Shown piece after piece: positions 1-10,884 of a stretch of DNA of 64,000 nucleotides. The stretch's first letter is position 1. Each line of letters starts with the position of its first letter. The notes under the pieces were generated by a model. The model saw only the letters and a list, made by a program, of their open reading frames with translations. It had not been told where the DNA came from and made no database searches. Made by a program: the position numbers and the translations under genes. Source of the stretch: Quercus robur (lineage: Eukaryota; Streptophyta; Magnoliopsida; Fagales; Fagaceae); contig NC_065544.1 of the NCBI RefSeq assembly GCF_932294415.1, positions 18,389,351-18,453,350 of the forward strand, in the 5' to 3' direction.

Positions 1-190
1 CATTAGATGTGAGAAAGTGATAACCTTTTTTTTTTTAGAAAATGATAACCTAATATAGCAAGTTACTTATTAGTGGATACCGTACCCAAAAAAAAGGGGT
101 ACGGTAGAATTTCCCGTAAAGCAAAAGTTACTAGAAATAGAAATACTCCTATATGTATTATTATTTTTTTTGGGATAATCTACTAGAATT

Positions 191-1155
191 AGAAATAGAT
201 ATAAAAATGATTATATATATATATATATATGATATAAAATTATATTCTAGTTGTAAGGACTCAATTTGTAACGATCCCAAATTGGTCTTGGGTTCGTACG
301 TTAAAGGCCCAAATAATAAAATTTGTAGAATGTGAGCTGAAAGGCTAGAGCTTGGTCATCGGACAGTGGTTAGTCGTGGTGCTCATAGTAGTTTGCGTGA
401 GGGTGAACTTAGCGTATCTAATAAGACTTTTCCTCCGGCACAGCCTGAGCGGCTCCGGTCCTTAAACCTCGTCCGAGGAGTTTCATGTTCTTATTGTTCT
501 CCATTTTTAGGATTCAATAGCTTGGAAGATGATATGTCCCCCCTTCTTCTGAATTGCTTCTCTTTTTCCTTTTTATACTAGTCTTTACCCTTCCTCCAAC
601 GTCCACGTATAGGTTCAGCGTTCCAGGGCTGATACTTGTCCCATCAGCCCATACCCAAAGTGGTTGGGGGTGGTTGTAAAAGCTGAAAAGCATTACTCTG
701 TCAGGCGCAGAGCATTTAATTGCAATAATGGTAGCCTTTCCTTTGTCCTTTGTTGCCATATTGTCCAGGGGTCCTTTCTCCATTAATGTGGATGTGTTCG
801 GCTTTTCCCTAAACTGTTCCTATACCGTTCTTGCCATTTCTTTCAGGAGCGCTTTGGGATGCCGAGGACAGAATCATCATCGGCTATATCTCAAGGCTAT
901 TTGGACTTTCATTATATGTCCTCGGCAATGCCTCTTCTCGGCTCGAACCTTGGACCCTAATGTAAGGTGGACCGGGGTCACAAATTCTCTGGCCCCACAT
1001 TAGTCTTATCTTTTTTTATTTTTTTGATAAACAAACACATACAAAAAAGAAATAGATATAAAAATGATTATATATATATATGATATAAAATTATATTCTA
1101 GTCTTATATTTTTTTTATTTTTTTTGAGAAACAAACACACACAAAAAAGAAAGGG
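191..1155. repeat. Short tandem duplication interrupted by a solo LTR
   Basis: The block that begins AGAAATAGATATAAAAATGA, passes through an AT run to ATATTCTAG and continues into a T-rich stretch and ACAAACACA, is present twice. Copy 1 is 191-251 plus 1000-1048. Copy 2 is 1049 to about 1155. Copy 1 is split by the LTR-like element at 252-999. Copy 2 reads straight through (TTCTAGTCTTAT) and so acts as the empty site. The AT run differs in length between the copies. Confidence 0.75.
252..999. mobile_element. Solo LTR candidate (748 bp)
   Basis: The element starts TGTAAGGACTC and ends GGCCCCACA, so it has the TG...CA ends of an LTR. It is flanked by CTAGT (247-251) and TTAGT (1000-1004), a 5-bp target duplication with one mismatch. 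The interior is more GC-rich than the surroundings, with GGCCCAA and CTCGG words common in plant LTRs. No coding domain, primer-binding site or second LTR is present, so it is best read as a solo LTR left by LTR-LTR recombination. The superfamily is not determined, and neither is strand. Confidence 0.6.
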
Positions 1156-1199
1156 AAGGAGGTTCTAACATAAAGGCACACCACAATTCCACTAAAAAA

Positions 1200-1330
1200 T
1201 CATGGTAACTTTTAAGCGAGGGTGAGAGCCTTATTTAAGTGTATATATATATATATATATATATACGTGTGTGTGTAAAGTTCATTTTTGGAGACTTGAA
1301 CCTGACACTTATCCCCTCACACTATACAAA
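1200..1330 (-). mobile_element. tRNA-derived SINE-like copy
   Basis: Read on the minus strand this contains a B-box-like GGTTCAAGTCTCC, then AAAATGAACTTTACACACAC, an AT microsatellite and CACTTAAATAAGGCT. A related order (TTCAAGTCTC, CACACATATACACTTAGATTAAG, then an oligo-A end) recurs at 41212-41330, also on the minus strand. The B-box plus repeated family structure suggests a SINE. The A box is not clear and no target duplication was fixed. Confidence 0.4.
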
Positions 1331-1583
1331 CACTTATACTGAAAATAATATTAGTTAAAATTCTGCCCAAAAAAAAGTTATTAATAAATTTATTAATTTA
1401 CTTAAACAAAAACGTTAAAAAAATAAATGATTGACAGTTTTTAAATTCAGTAACGAAAAATCAAAATGGATCATACTACTAATATTTTGTAAAGTAAAAT
1501 ATTGGATTAAAAGAAAGAAAAAAAGAAACTGAAATGGAAGAGAAGGGAAGAGAGGGAAAGTGAGGAGGAGATAGATAGATCTC

Positions 1584-1622
1584 AAATCCCAATCCCAATC
1601 CTAATCCTAATCCTAATCCTAG
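1584..1622 (+). repeat. CCTAAT hexamer array in the 5' leader of the p24 gene
   Basis: Imperfect hexamer repeats run from AATCCC units into AATCCT units and end two bases before the first ATG. They resemble degenerate telo-box sequence. The array abuts a run of five ATG codons, so leader and N terminus are both repeat-built and likely length-polymorphic. Confidence 0.7.
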
Positions 1623-4600
1623 ATGATGATGATGATGAAGATGGTGCGGAAGGTGTTTTATTTGTCGGTTATATGGTTTTTGGTAAGCCACGTGGTATTG
1701 AAGAAATGCGATGCCATTTGGATGAAAGTACCGGCCACCGGTACCAAGTGCGTGTCGGAAGAACTCCAGAGCAACGTCGTCGTTCTAGCTGATTACGTCG
1801 TCGTTTCCGAAAACGATCACCCCCACCTCACTCCCACCATCGCTGTCAAGGTACCCACCTTTGTTAACATATCAAATGTGTCTTGGATTTGATGTTTAAT
1901 GACGAAGTTGTTAATTTTTTTTAAAAAATTTTATTAAGACCTAACATTCTATAAATGGTTTTCCATAGAGATCAACCATATTTGATCATTATCACTATCA
2001 TGAGTTCACACTTTATATTCACTTTCATAACTTGATCATGCTTGGTTCATGAAGCACATCCTTATGTAGCTTTTTTTTTTTTTTTTGGTCTAGACTCTAG
2101 AGGTCTAATGTAGCTCCATATCTTTGGTCCTGAGAATCATTTTTGAGTTGTTGTCCTGACATTTTAAGAAGGCCAGTCTCTTATACTCCTAAGAATGCCG
2201 GATTTGGTTATCATTGTCAAGAAGGGTTATCGTTATTTTAAAAATATATCAACATCTGGCGAAGGTTAAGGCCCGTTTGGATTGAGGGAGGAGGAAGGAG
2301 GAGTGGAGGAAAGTAAAGTAGAATTGGCTAAAAATTGGCTAATTTTGGGCCAATTTTACTCCACACTACTCTACCCTCTCTGGCCCGTTTGGATTGAGAG
2401 AGGAAGGAGGGAGAGTGGAGGGGAGTAGAATAGAATTGGCTAAAAATAGTCTAATTTTGGACCAAATCTACTCTACTCTACTCTCCCTCCCTCCGACTCA
2501 ATCCAAACGGACCATAAATCTCCAAGAATGCAGAATTTTGGTTATCATGTCACAGTTGGCTTTTTTGGTCACCTCGGCCTGTGCTGTATGAGATCATTTT
2601 CATTAGGGCAATATGTCACACATTAAACAAGCATATAATTGCTGGAAGATTCTTTTTGCTTGTATTGACCAGGATTACTAGTTCAAGTTCTACTTGTTAC
2701 ATATGGTTTGGTCTGGTCTCTTTGCCCTAGCTGTCTTCATAATCAAGCATCCTCTACATTTGTTAGGGTTTGTGCCCTAAAATCCAATTTATTGGCATGT
2801 TATAAATAATTGAATTGTTTAATTATATGAGACTATTTATATATGAACTAATTGGACATTATCATATAGTCCTTGTGATGCCCTATATTTGTTTTTTTTT
2901 TGATGGGTGGGCGGGAGGGTTCTTTTTCCTGAGAATTAACAATGACTGATGCTCCGTTTGTGATGCGCTAGATTGTGGGATTGTATTGTATTGTATGAGT
3001 GTATTGTGTGGGTGTGTGTTGGGTCCTACATCAAGCATGTACTAGGTAGATCTAGGCTATATAGGCAATTACGATGAGCACTTATTGTAGGCTGACTAGT
3101 CTTTTTGAAGTATAGCAAGATATAGCCAGTGCTTTCCTCAGATTGTGACACCATTTGTTTTGGCAGAAAATGTTTTTCGTGTTTTCCTGCGGAAAAACAT
3201 TTTCAGTGGAAAATTATTTCTTTTCAGTTGTTTGTTGCGACCTGGAAATTGATTTTCTAGTGTTTGGTTGCACTGAAAATTCCCAATCATGCTTAAATTT
3301 TGGCCAGCATATTGGGTTGCTAGATTGGCACATCTAGACCTCACAAATGGGTGGGTCAAGTTCAGCTGTGGGTTGAGCAAACTCAAGATTCGTTGAAAAA
3401 CCTTCCACTACAACTCGGTTGTTTAGTTCACAATGGGTTTGAGCTGATTCTAATTTTTCTCGGGTTAAAAAATTTCTATATACAAACGTTTATTTCGAGT
3501 GTGTTGGCGGGTTTTCTCTGGAAAGTAGCATGTTACATTGGGGTATATTGAAAATTCTGTACACTGACCCAATGTTTTTATTATTAGGCTGGGTTCTGGT
3601 TGACTTGATTTTGTTGGTTGAAAACATCTCTAGCAAACCTGTTGCATGTTTTTTGACAGGGTTGCTGCTTGGGAATTTTTTGCAAGGTCTAACATATCTA
3701 ATAAAAAAAAAATTGTTCTGACATATTTTGAAAGATTTTTGTGTGGACTTTTTAGGTAGATCTGAAAATTTTAACTGCAGAATGGAACTGTGATTTTGAG
3801 GAATATTTTGATGGGAAGGGAAAGTTCATTTTAATAGAGAGAGAGAGAATAATAGATTTTGAGAGGAAGGAAAAATGATTCTAAGAAAACAGTTATTGAC
3901 ATTTGTATGATGGCCAAGTGGTACAGTTGACCGATTGGTAGAATGGATTGTGGGCTTTATTTATTGTGCCATCTGTCATTATTTTGGAAGAATTCATCCT
4001 ATAAATGTTGACAGGATGTATAAAATAACAGCAATCTTTGCACCTAGGCTTTCTCTGAGGCTTTTAACTAGACTCAAACAGATGTAATTTTGCTGTTCAA
4101 ATGGTATAGGCATTTATCATGAAATGCTCTGTTCTGCTTTTGGGGATAGGTTAACCTTGATTTATAAAGTATGAATGTGACTTGGGTGTTGAAGTCATTA
4201 TTGCATGATGTCAATGAAACATGAGAATTTGTATATAAACAAATTCTTTGAAATTTTTGTTGGATGGTCTAAGCATCTGCAAATGTGATCAGTTGGCCAC
4301 TATGATGTTTGCTTATTTTGGACAATTTATTTACTGGATTAGGCCTTGGATGCTGTTGTTTAAGATATCATCATGTAATTTAACCTTTTGATGGTTCAAA
4401 TGCTTTATGGTGCTTCTTTTTCTTTGGCATAAGGGACTTTACTACAATAATCTAGGATTAGATTGCCTGTATATTGTTGTAGCTGAGTTGTAAATTTGTA
4501 TTTTCCAGGACTCTCAATAATAATAATAAAAAGGAAATTACAACTGATGATTCTTATTTATATCAATTTTCTTGCAATTTAATGATAGTTTATTTTCTCC

Positions 4601-6352
4601 TTAGGTGACATCACCATATGGAAATAATCTTCATAATAATGAGAACGCAACAAATGGACAATTTGCTTTTACAACTAAGGAGGCTGGCAACTACCTGGCA
4701 TGTTTCTGGGTGGATGGACATAACCCAGGAGGTGGAGATTTAAGTGTAAACCTTGATTGGAGAACTGGAATTGCAGCAAAAGATTGGGAATCAGTTGCAA
4801 GAAAAGAGAAGATTGAGGTGAGCACCTCTTGATTATTTCTCCCCCACTTGGCTGGTAAATTTTTAGCAGAGTCTCTTTTTTGGAGTGTTAATCTTTCTGA
4901 ACTCTAGAACTCAAAGAATGAGTTAAGTTCCTTTTTAAAATGTTATTGAAATTATGAATCTAAAACCGTAGTAATTAAGATTTTTCTGTGCTTTGGAAGC
5001 TGCAAAAGATCATCAATTTCAAGTGAATGTTATTATTATTATTTTTTCTGGATGGATAAATAAACAAGTGAAAGTTGCGGAGACACCAATAAAAATATAG
5101 TGGATCTTGATTTATAAGTTTTTACTAAAGTCTGAACTTGCAACATGGACTAAAAAGTTTCAATAAGAAATTGAATGGTATTCTGATAATGTCAAATCTT
5201 TTTTTCAAATTATGCCACTTATCAGAGCCAAAGCTCTAAATATTAGTTTGTTAGTTTTGGAAGTTCCAAAATGTGTTAGGATTGTGTCATATATCAAGTT
5301 GGCACAGATAACTTCTTATATGATGTAAATTTTTTTTGGCCTTGACTCACTATGTGTAGAACTTGGGTAGTAAGATAGAGATAAAAGGAAAAAGAAGAGA
5401 TAAGCAAAACAAATTCTAAGCTTCACCACCTAGAATCTGCCTGAACCCTAGGCATCACCACCTAAGAGTGTTTTACATCACAACCAAGCAAAGAAGAAAC
5501 ACACATATTCTCAAATCATAATTTTTTTATTCCAAATCAGGCTACTTTCAAGAGCATTAGTTTAATAGGGTTTAGGGACTTACATCAACATGGAAAATGC
5601 CAAATCAAATCCTTTAAAACCCTCAACATTAAAAACTAAATTAAAAAATAATTTCAAATTTAGAAAAAAAATCTTAAATGAATTTGGTGGTCCTTGCATT
5701 GCACTAGGTATGTGTGTAATTATCAATCATGTTAACAAAAGAGCCTCCAGGCCTTGACTCTAGTGGCAAAAGGGTGTGTGGTGTGGGTAGGTCTCAGCTT
5801 CAACTTTTACCATAAAAATATTAAAGAATTATATGGTGAAAAAAGTGGCTTAATTTGTTTAAATTCAAAAAGAAGGATAAAAACTTGATAGAACTGTCCT
5901 GCACTCCCCCCCACATCACTAGAGTAGCCACCACAAATATTGGGCATACTTTCTGGCCTTAAAATGTTTCTTTTTCATCTTATCCCCGATCATGATATTT
6001 TTTTTTTCTGCATTGCCATATATAGGGTGTTGAACTTGAACTGAGGAAACTTGAAGGAGCAGTGGAGGCAATTCATGAGAATTTACTCTATCTCAAGACC
6101 AGGTAATTTTTATATGCATAGCTGGGATGCCTTGGAAGTTTTAAACATCTCAAAAGCTAATCTAATGGAGGTTTTTATTTATTATTTTTTTTGGATCTAC
6201 TAAATAGAGAAGCAGAAATGAGGATGGTGAGTGAATCAACAAATTCCAGGGTGGCATGGCTCAGTATTATGTCCCTGGGTGTCTGCATCGCAGTTTCGGC
6301 TTTACAGTTATGGCACTTGAAGCGGTTCTTTCAAAAGAAGAAGCTTATTTAG
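1623..6352 (+). CDS. p24-delta (EMP24/GP25L) cargo receptor, 4 exons
   Basis: Exons are 1623-1850, 4605-4817, 6026-6102 and 6208-6352, all GT-AG, joining to 220 aa. Family role: p24 proteins are type I membrane proteins of COPI/COPII vesicles between ER and Golgi. Visible here: a signal peptide (about residues 8-31, ending CDA), a GOLD domain with the two expected cysteines (C43 and C109), an NAT glycosylation sequon at N90, the conserved AAKDW block, a short coiled coil ([11 protein letters not shown]), one C-terminal membrane segment, and a cytosolic tail RFFQKKKLI. The tail has both the aromatic pair and the KKxx dilysine signal for coat binding. Its spacing and the IW/TGTKC start fit the p24-delta-1 subclass of plants. 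The start is ambiguous among five consecutive ATG codons; the first is given. Intron 1 is 2754 bp and carries MITE and repeat debris. Family assignment is strong; the subclass is my recollection. Confidence 0.95.
2269..2514. mobile_element. Foldback MITE, two fused units
   Basis: The outer ends are inverted: GGCCCGTTTGGATTGAG at the left and CTCAATCCAAACGGACC at the right. A second GGCCCGTTTGGATTGAG lies internally at about 2382. Each unit contains AGAATTGGCTAAAAAT followed by a TTTTGG(G/A)CCAA segment. This fits one complete MITE joined to a 3'-truncated copy of itself. Lies in intron 1 of the p24 gene. The target duplication is not clear. Confidence 0.6.
2764..2885. mobile_element. Possible LTR edge
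   Basis: TGTTAGGGTTTGTGCCCTAA followed by AT-rich sequence resembles the 5' edge of common plant Copia LTRs. No matching right end was found. The remainder of p24 intron 1 (2900-4600) shows a fragment of an AAAATG-rich transposon at 3150-3300 and otherwise nothing recognisable. Confidence 0.25.
5365..5700. repeat. Dispersed repeat, copy 1 (p24 intron 2)
   Basis: A segment with CTAGGCATCACCACCTAAG, a run resembling TTTAATAGGGTTT, and CCTCAACATTAAAAACTAAATT is echoed in the same order at 29640-29960 in TWD40-2 intron 13. Just downstream, 5745-5815 has a tRNA-like stretch (CTCTAGTGGCAAAAGG then GGTCTCAGCTTCAAC) that could be a short SINE. Confidence 0.5.
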
Positions 6353-7264
6353 ATGTTGCTTATTTAATTTTCTGTTGATGAAAGAAGAGATTCCATAACT
6401 TTTTTTTTTTTGGTAGCTAATTTTGACCTTATATGTGGTAGTAGGAAAATTTTGAAACCATTTACAGAGTTTCCAGATTTTGATATCCTTAAGAAACGAT
6501 CATTCTTCATCCCGCAATTGACAAGCACACTAATATGTCGCAGTAAGTTCAACTGGTCTTCCATGGCAAATTAGCAATACTTATATTGCCAATGGGCTCT
6601 TATTCTCCCTATATAATTTTTAGGTGAAGGATGAGGTCATGGATTCAAAATTCATTAGGTGTGGCTGTAATTACCAATAAAAAGAAAAAGAAAAAAGAAG
6701 CAATACATGTTACACCATTTGCAATCACTTGCTAACAATCTTATTTAGAGAATATGGATGAGCTTAGGGCCCTAGCAATAGATCTCTAAGATCAAAATAT
6801 GATTACATAATTCCTCTGCGAATATTTACATGTTCATTTAGGTGGTGATGGAAAATGCAAAAGTATAGGGCACTGGATTTGATTTCAAACGTGGTAGGGT
6901 TTCACTTGTATTTGAGAATTTATAGTCAAGTAATATGAAGAAAAATTAATGGCATAAATTGTTTTATCTAAATTTAACCCAATGGATTTAAGGTTTAAAA
7001 GTTTTTCAAAACACTTGTGTGATGTCACAGATTAATAATCAAAATTAATAATTATTGTTTAAAATCTACATGTTAATACTTAATACCTAAACCCATCCAT
7101 AAGTTTCATCCTTAGAAAAAAAAGGTGCAATTTTATACTTTGTTTAAGTCACTTCAACTAGAATCCAAAATCCAAATCATTCACTTCAAATACTTCCTAT
7201 CCGAACCATAATTCTTTTTCTGGAAAATTGCACTTTAGTAACAAATTAAATCCTGAATTTACTC
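6353..7264. other. p24 3' flank, no gene seen
   Basis: AT-rich sequence following the p24 stop. It includes the presumed 3'UTR (to roughly 6650, end not determinable). No coding homology or structured repeat was recognised. Confidence 0.5.
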
Positions 7265-7267
7265 TAA

Positions 7268-8146
7268 GGCTGTGTTTGGTTCGTGTAAAAGCATTTCTGG
7301 AAAATATTCAATTTTTCGAAAATGCTATTTTCTGGAAAGGAAAATGTTTTCATGTGTTTGGTTACACTTCAAAAAAATTTTCGAAAAATATTTTCTGGTA
7401 TTTGGTTGTGTTCTTGAAAATACCATAGAAAACACATTTTCTCGATTGCCAAACAAATATATAATCCCATTTCTCAATTGATAAACACCGAAACAAAAAC
7501 CAACCAAAAAAAATTCATCAAATCCGGTCAAATTCATCAAAACCCAACCATTTCTCAATTGCGATTCGAAGTCGAAGTCGAACGGCGAAGTCGAAGGGTG
7601 CGAAGTCGAAGGGCTCTGGGTTCGCCGGCGAAGTCGAAGGTTGCGATCTAGGTGCAATTCGAAGTCGAAGTCGAAGTCGAACGGCGAAGTTGAAGGGTGC
7701 GAAGTCAAAGGGCTCTGGGTTGCGATCTGGGCTCTAGGTTCGATCCTTCTCTGAGTTCGCTGACGAAGTCGAACGGCGAAGTGGGCTCTAGGTTGCGATC
7801 TGGGCTCTAGGTTTGATCTTTCTCTGGGTTCATCGGCGAAGTCGAACGGCGAAGTGGGAGGGAGTGCTTTCTTTCTTTCTCTCGCTCGTTGGCTGGATCG
7901 ACATTTGGCTGGATTGGTGTTTGGTTGAGCTCTCGTTCTTTCTATCGCTCTCTCTCTCTCTTGCGCGTGACCCGGAAATGATTTGAAGTGAAAATGAAAG
8001 TGTAAAATCATTTCCGGGTCAAAGGAGTAAATTTTGGTCAACAGGAAATGATTTTCCCGAAAATTTCATTTTCCGTTGCTGCCAAACACGTGGGTTTGGG
8101 GGAAAATGATTTCAGGAAATCATTTTCCCCCAAAACAAACGCACCC
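7268..8146. mobile_element. PIF/Harbinger-like non-autonomous element, 879 bp
   Basis: The ends are GGCTGTGTTTGGTTCG at the left and AAAACAAACGCACCC at the right, imperfect inverted repeats. TAA flanks both sides (7265-7267 and 8147-8149), the 3-bp duplication typical of PIF/Harbinger. Both arms contain further A/T-rich palindromic AAAATG/CATTTT blocks. The centre (about 7560-7860) is GC-rich and built of short direct repeats of GAAGTCGAACGGCGAAG type. No transposase is seen, so it is non-autonomous. A 238-codon minus-strand open frame (7325-8041) exists only because the core repeat is compatible with it. Confidence 0.6.
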
Positions 8147-8265
8147 TAAATGCAACAAATTGGTTGTAACAAAGTTTAGTTACAAAATTGATTGTAGCAT
8201 AAGACTACAACTTTACTTAATATCTTTTTACTAGAAGTGAATTTTGATAAATCCACCGTTAGATT

Positions 8266-8821
8266 TAGCGTTGTCCATGGGTCGGGCAGGTCGGGTTTTT
8301 GCCCAACCTGCAACCAACTCGTAAAGTAATGGATTCATCGGTTCGAGTCGCCGGTGGGTGGTGGTCGATTTCAGGTGAAACCGATCTCATCGGAATCCTT
8401 CGAAACGTGGCGAGATCTCGCTAGATCCGGCGAGATCTTGACAAATCCATTCAAGATCCGGTGAGATCCCGTCGGATCCGGCGAGATTTCTGCCAAATCA
8501 TGATGAAAAATCACTGGTTCGACTAGATCCAGTGTTTATTGTGCCAAAAATGACGGATTTAAGTGAAAAAGGGGCCAGAATCTAGAAAAAAGGGGCCGAA
8601 ATCTAGAAAAAAAGTGGCTGGAATCTGGAAAAATGGCCGGATATTGAATGGACTTCTGTTCGGGTTGGGTTTCACGGGTTTTGAATTGAAAAATCGATAA
8701 CCGACCCGCTGGGTGTCGGGTTAGCAAAGTCGGAAACCGCGTTCGACCGCCCGAGTTGTTGGATTGAGTGGCGGCGGGTTGGATGGGTTGGGCGGGTCGC
8801 CGGTTTGCCTGAACACCCCTA
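8266..8821. mobile_element. hAT-like non-autonomous element, 556 bp
   Basis: The left end is TAGCGTTGTCCATGGG and the right end is CCTGAACACCCCTA, imperfect inverted repeats. The flanks GTTAGATT (8258-8265) and ATTAGATT (8822-8829) form an 8-bp target duplication with one mismatch, as expected for hAT elements. The interior is GC-rich with repeated GATCCGGCGAGATC words. No transposase frame is visible. Confidence 0.65.
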
Positions 8822-9440
8822 ATTAGATTACATCTTTTTCTTATATTCTCCATACTTACAAAATTTCTAGAAATTTAAATGTTAATTGTTATGTCATCAA
8901 TAAATTGTAAGTTTTTGTAATTTAAAATTATATATAAAATATAAACTTATAGATCATATAGTAAATAGTATCTAATTGACACAATATTTGACATGTGTAT
9001 TAAGTGCATAAAGAACACGTAATTCAACGGTTAGATTTTCAAAATATATAGTAATATTTATTTTATTGATCAACATTATGACTTAGGGTTACAATCAATT
9101 TTGTAACTAAACTTTGTCCATAATAATAATAATAATAAAATCCACGCAACACCCATGGTAATGGCAGATGTGACAGCATCTTATTAAAATAAAAAGTAGA
9201 ACTCATGAGCTTTCTCCCTTTCCATCCACATATATATATATATATATATAAAGATCCGAACAATGTTCAAATCTTTCAAACAAAACAAATTTCTACAAAA
9301 AAAAAAAAATTCTTTCAAAAAATACTGATTAGTTGTAGAAATACATTGCGTTGTTGATTAAGGTTTTGTCTGAGAAATAATCACTTTCTTTTACTGAATG
9401 CCTTAATTTAACTTGAAAGGTAAACGGATCCAACGTTTAA

Positions 9441-9576
9441 GGGTCCATTTGGTACGTGTATTTAAACAACAGTTTTTAGTTTTTTTGGAAATATTTGTTG
9501 GTGAAAAAGTGTGTGGAAATACGTATAATGTTATTTAAAAATTGAAAACATGTGTTTAAATACATGTACCAGGCCC
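9441..9576. mobile_element. Tourist-like MITE, copy 1 (136 bp)
   Basis: The ends are GGGTCCATTTGGTACGTG and CATGTACCAGGCCC, flanked by TAA on both sides (9438-9440, 9577-9579). It shares its end sequence, its TTTAGTTTTT segment and its length with the element at 11091-11230. Confidence 0.7.
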
Positions 9577-9837
9577 TAATTAGTTCAAATTTTATTACTG
9601 CTTTTTTTTTTCTTTGACTATTCAACTTGCTTCTTCTCTTGAAAGACAAAAAGCAATTAATAATTTAAGAGCTTACAATTTTTTTAATTTAAATTTTAAA
9701 ATTTATAAAACTACTTGCCAAAGCATTATTGTAAAATGTACCAGTAATGAGACTTGTGTTAATTTAAGTTGAAAGAATGAGAAAAATGTAGGGTAAATAC
9801 TAAAAATAACATTAGTTGGAATTTTTATTTATTATTA

Positions 9838-10020
9838 TTTTTTTGGGTGACGTAGAACCTCACCAAGGCTTGAACTTGCCACTAGGGAGTAAACCACGGA
9901 TACATAACTCCATCTACCAAAATCGTGTATTTGGTAATCTTGGAGAACTTTCAATGGGAATCAAATCAAGGATGTCTAGGTCTACCGTTCATCCTAAGCC
10001 TCTAGCCATTAAGTTACACC
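9838..10020 (-). mobile_element. Possible tRNA-related SINE
   Basis: On the minus strand there is AAGTTCAAGCCTTGG (B-box-like), and the element ends in an oligo-A (the T run near 9838). An A-box-like block near AATGGCTAGAGGCTTAGG is less convincing. No target duplication was identified. Confidence 0.3.
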
Positions 10021-10023
10021 CTA

Positions 10024-10755
10024 TGGCGTTTGGTACAGAAGAATCCACATTCCTCTTGGCATCCAAATTCTTAGGAATGTGATTATTTGCAATCTGGATG
10101 CCTAGGAATGTAGTTATTCCTATGTTTGATTTCATTGAGAATCTCTTATGATTTCTAGGAATGTGAGATGATAATGTTTGATTTATTCCCAAGAATCTTA
10201 AATCAATTATTTATTTTTTCCATTTTATCCTTAGATTTGAAAATAAATAAATAAATCTTCCTCTAAATAAATAATGAAATGTAAAATATAAATTGTTAAT
10301 AATTTGTTGAGCAACACACACACAACAGCAAAAGTGAATATCTGGCAATAATGGAGGATCCCCTTCAAAATTTTTTTTCCCCACACGTGAATCCTAAATA
10401 GAACTTTGTTAAATAATATATCAACAGAGTTATCTATTTTGTTTATATTATTTTGGTAGAAAAAGATAAAGACAAGGGAAAAGATATATAATTTGTTTTA
10501 TATTTTATCTTAATTGCTTAAATGATAAGGAAAAAGGATTAAAATTGTTAATTTATAAAAAATACAATTTCCTTTAAGCTTGGGAATCTGGATACCCACC
10601 TATTTTTAAAAGGAATCTACATTCTTACTAAGAGGGGTTTAAAGGGGAAATCTAGATTCCCCTGGCATCTGATTCCCTGGCTTGATTTGCAACCAAAATG
10701 GGAATTTTTAAACATTCTTGAGAATCCTAAAACATTACTCCCGTACCAAACGCCA
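10024..10755. mobile_element. MITE-like element with 13-bp perfect inverted ends
   Basis: TGGCGTTTGGTAC (10024-10036) is exactly complementary to GTACCAAACGCCA (10743-10755). Sub-terminal AGGAATGTGA/GGATTCTC-type blocks repeat inside. No transposase is visible and no clear target duplication was found, so the superfamily is left open. Confidence 0.55.
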
Positions 10756-10884
10756 CATAATAGATTTAGTTGAAAGTAGTAAAAAGAGATAGAATAGGGT
10801 AGAATGACGAAAAAGAATACTTGTGACCTTTAGCTTTTGGAATATTTATTTATTTACTATAATTGATTTCATTTGTGCTCCCAA

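Noticed and set aside
1479..1691. Minus-strand open frame with His and Leu-Gly repeats
   Set aside because: It is the complement of the ATG and CCTAAT microsatellites at the start of the p24 gene; no independent support.
3138..3386. Short frames in p24 intron 1
   Set aside because: They overlap an AAAATG/CATTTT-rich transposon fragment related to the 7268 element; no coding evidence.
7325..8041. 238-codon minus-strand frame as a protein gene
   Set aside because: It lies wholly inside a transposon with a repeat-built core; no recognisable domain and no splice or start context.
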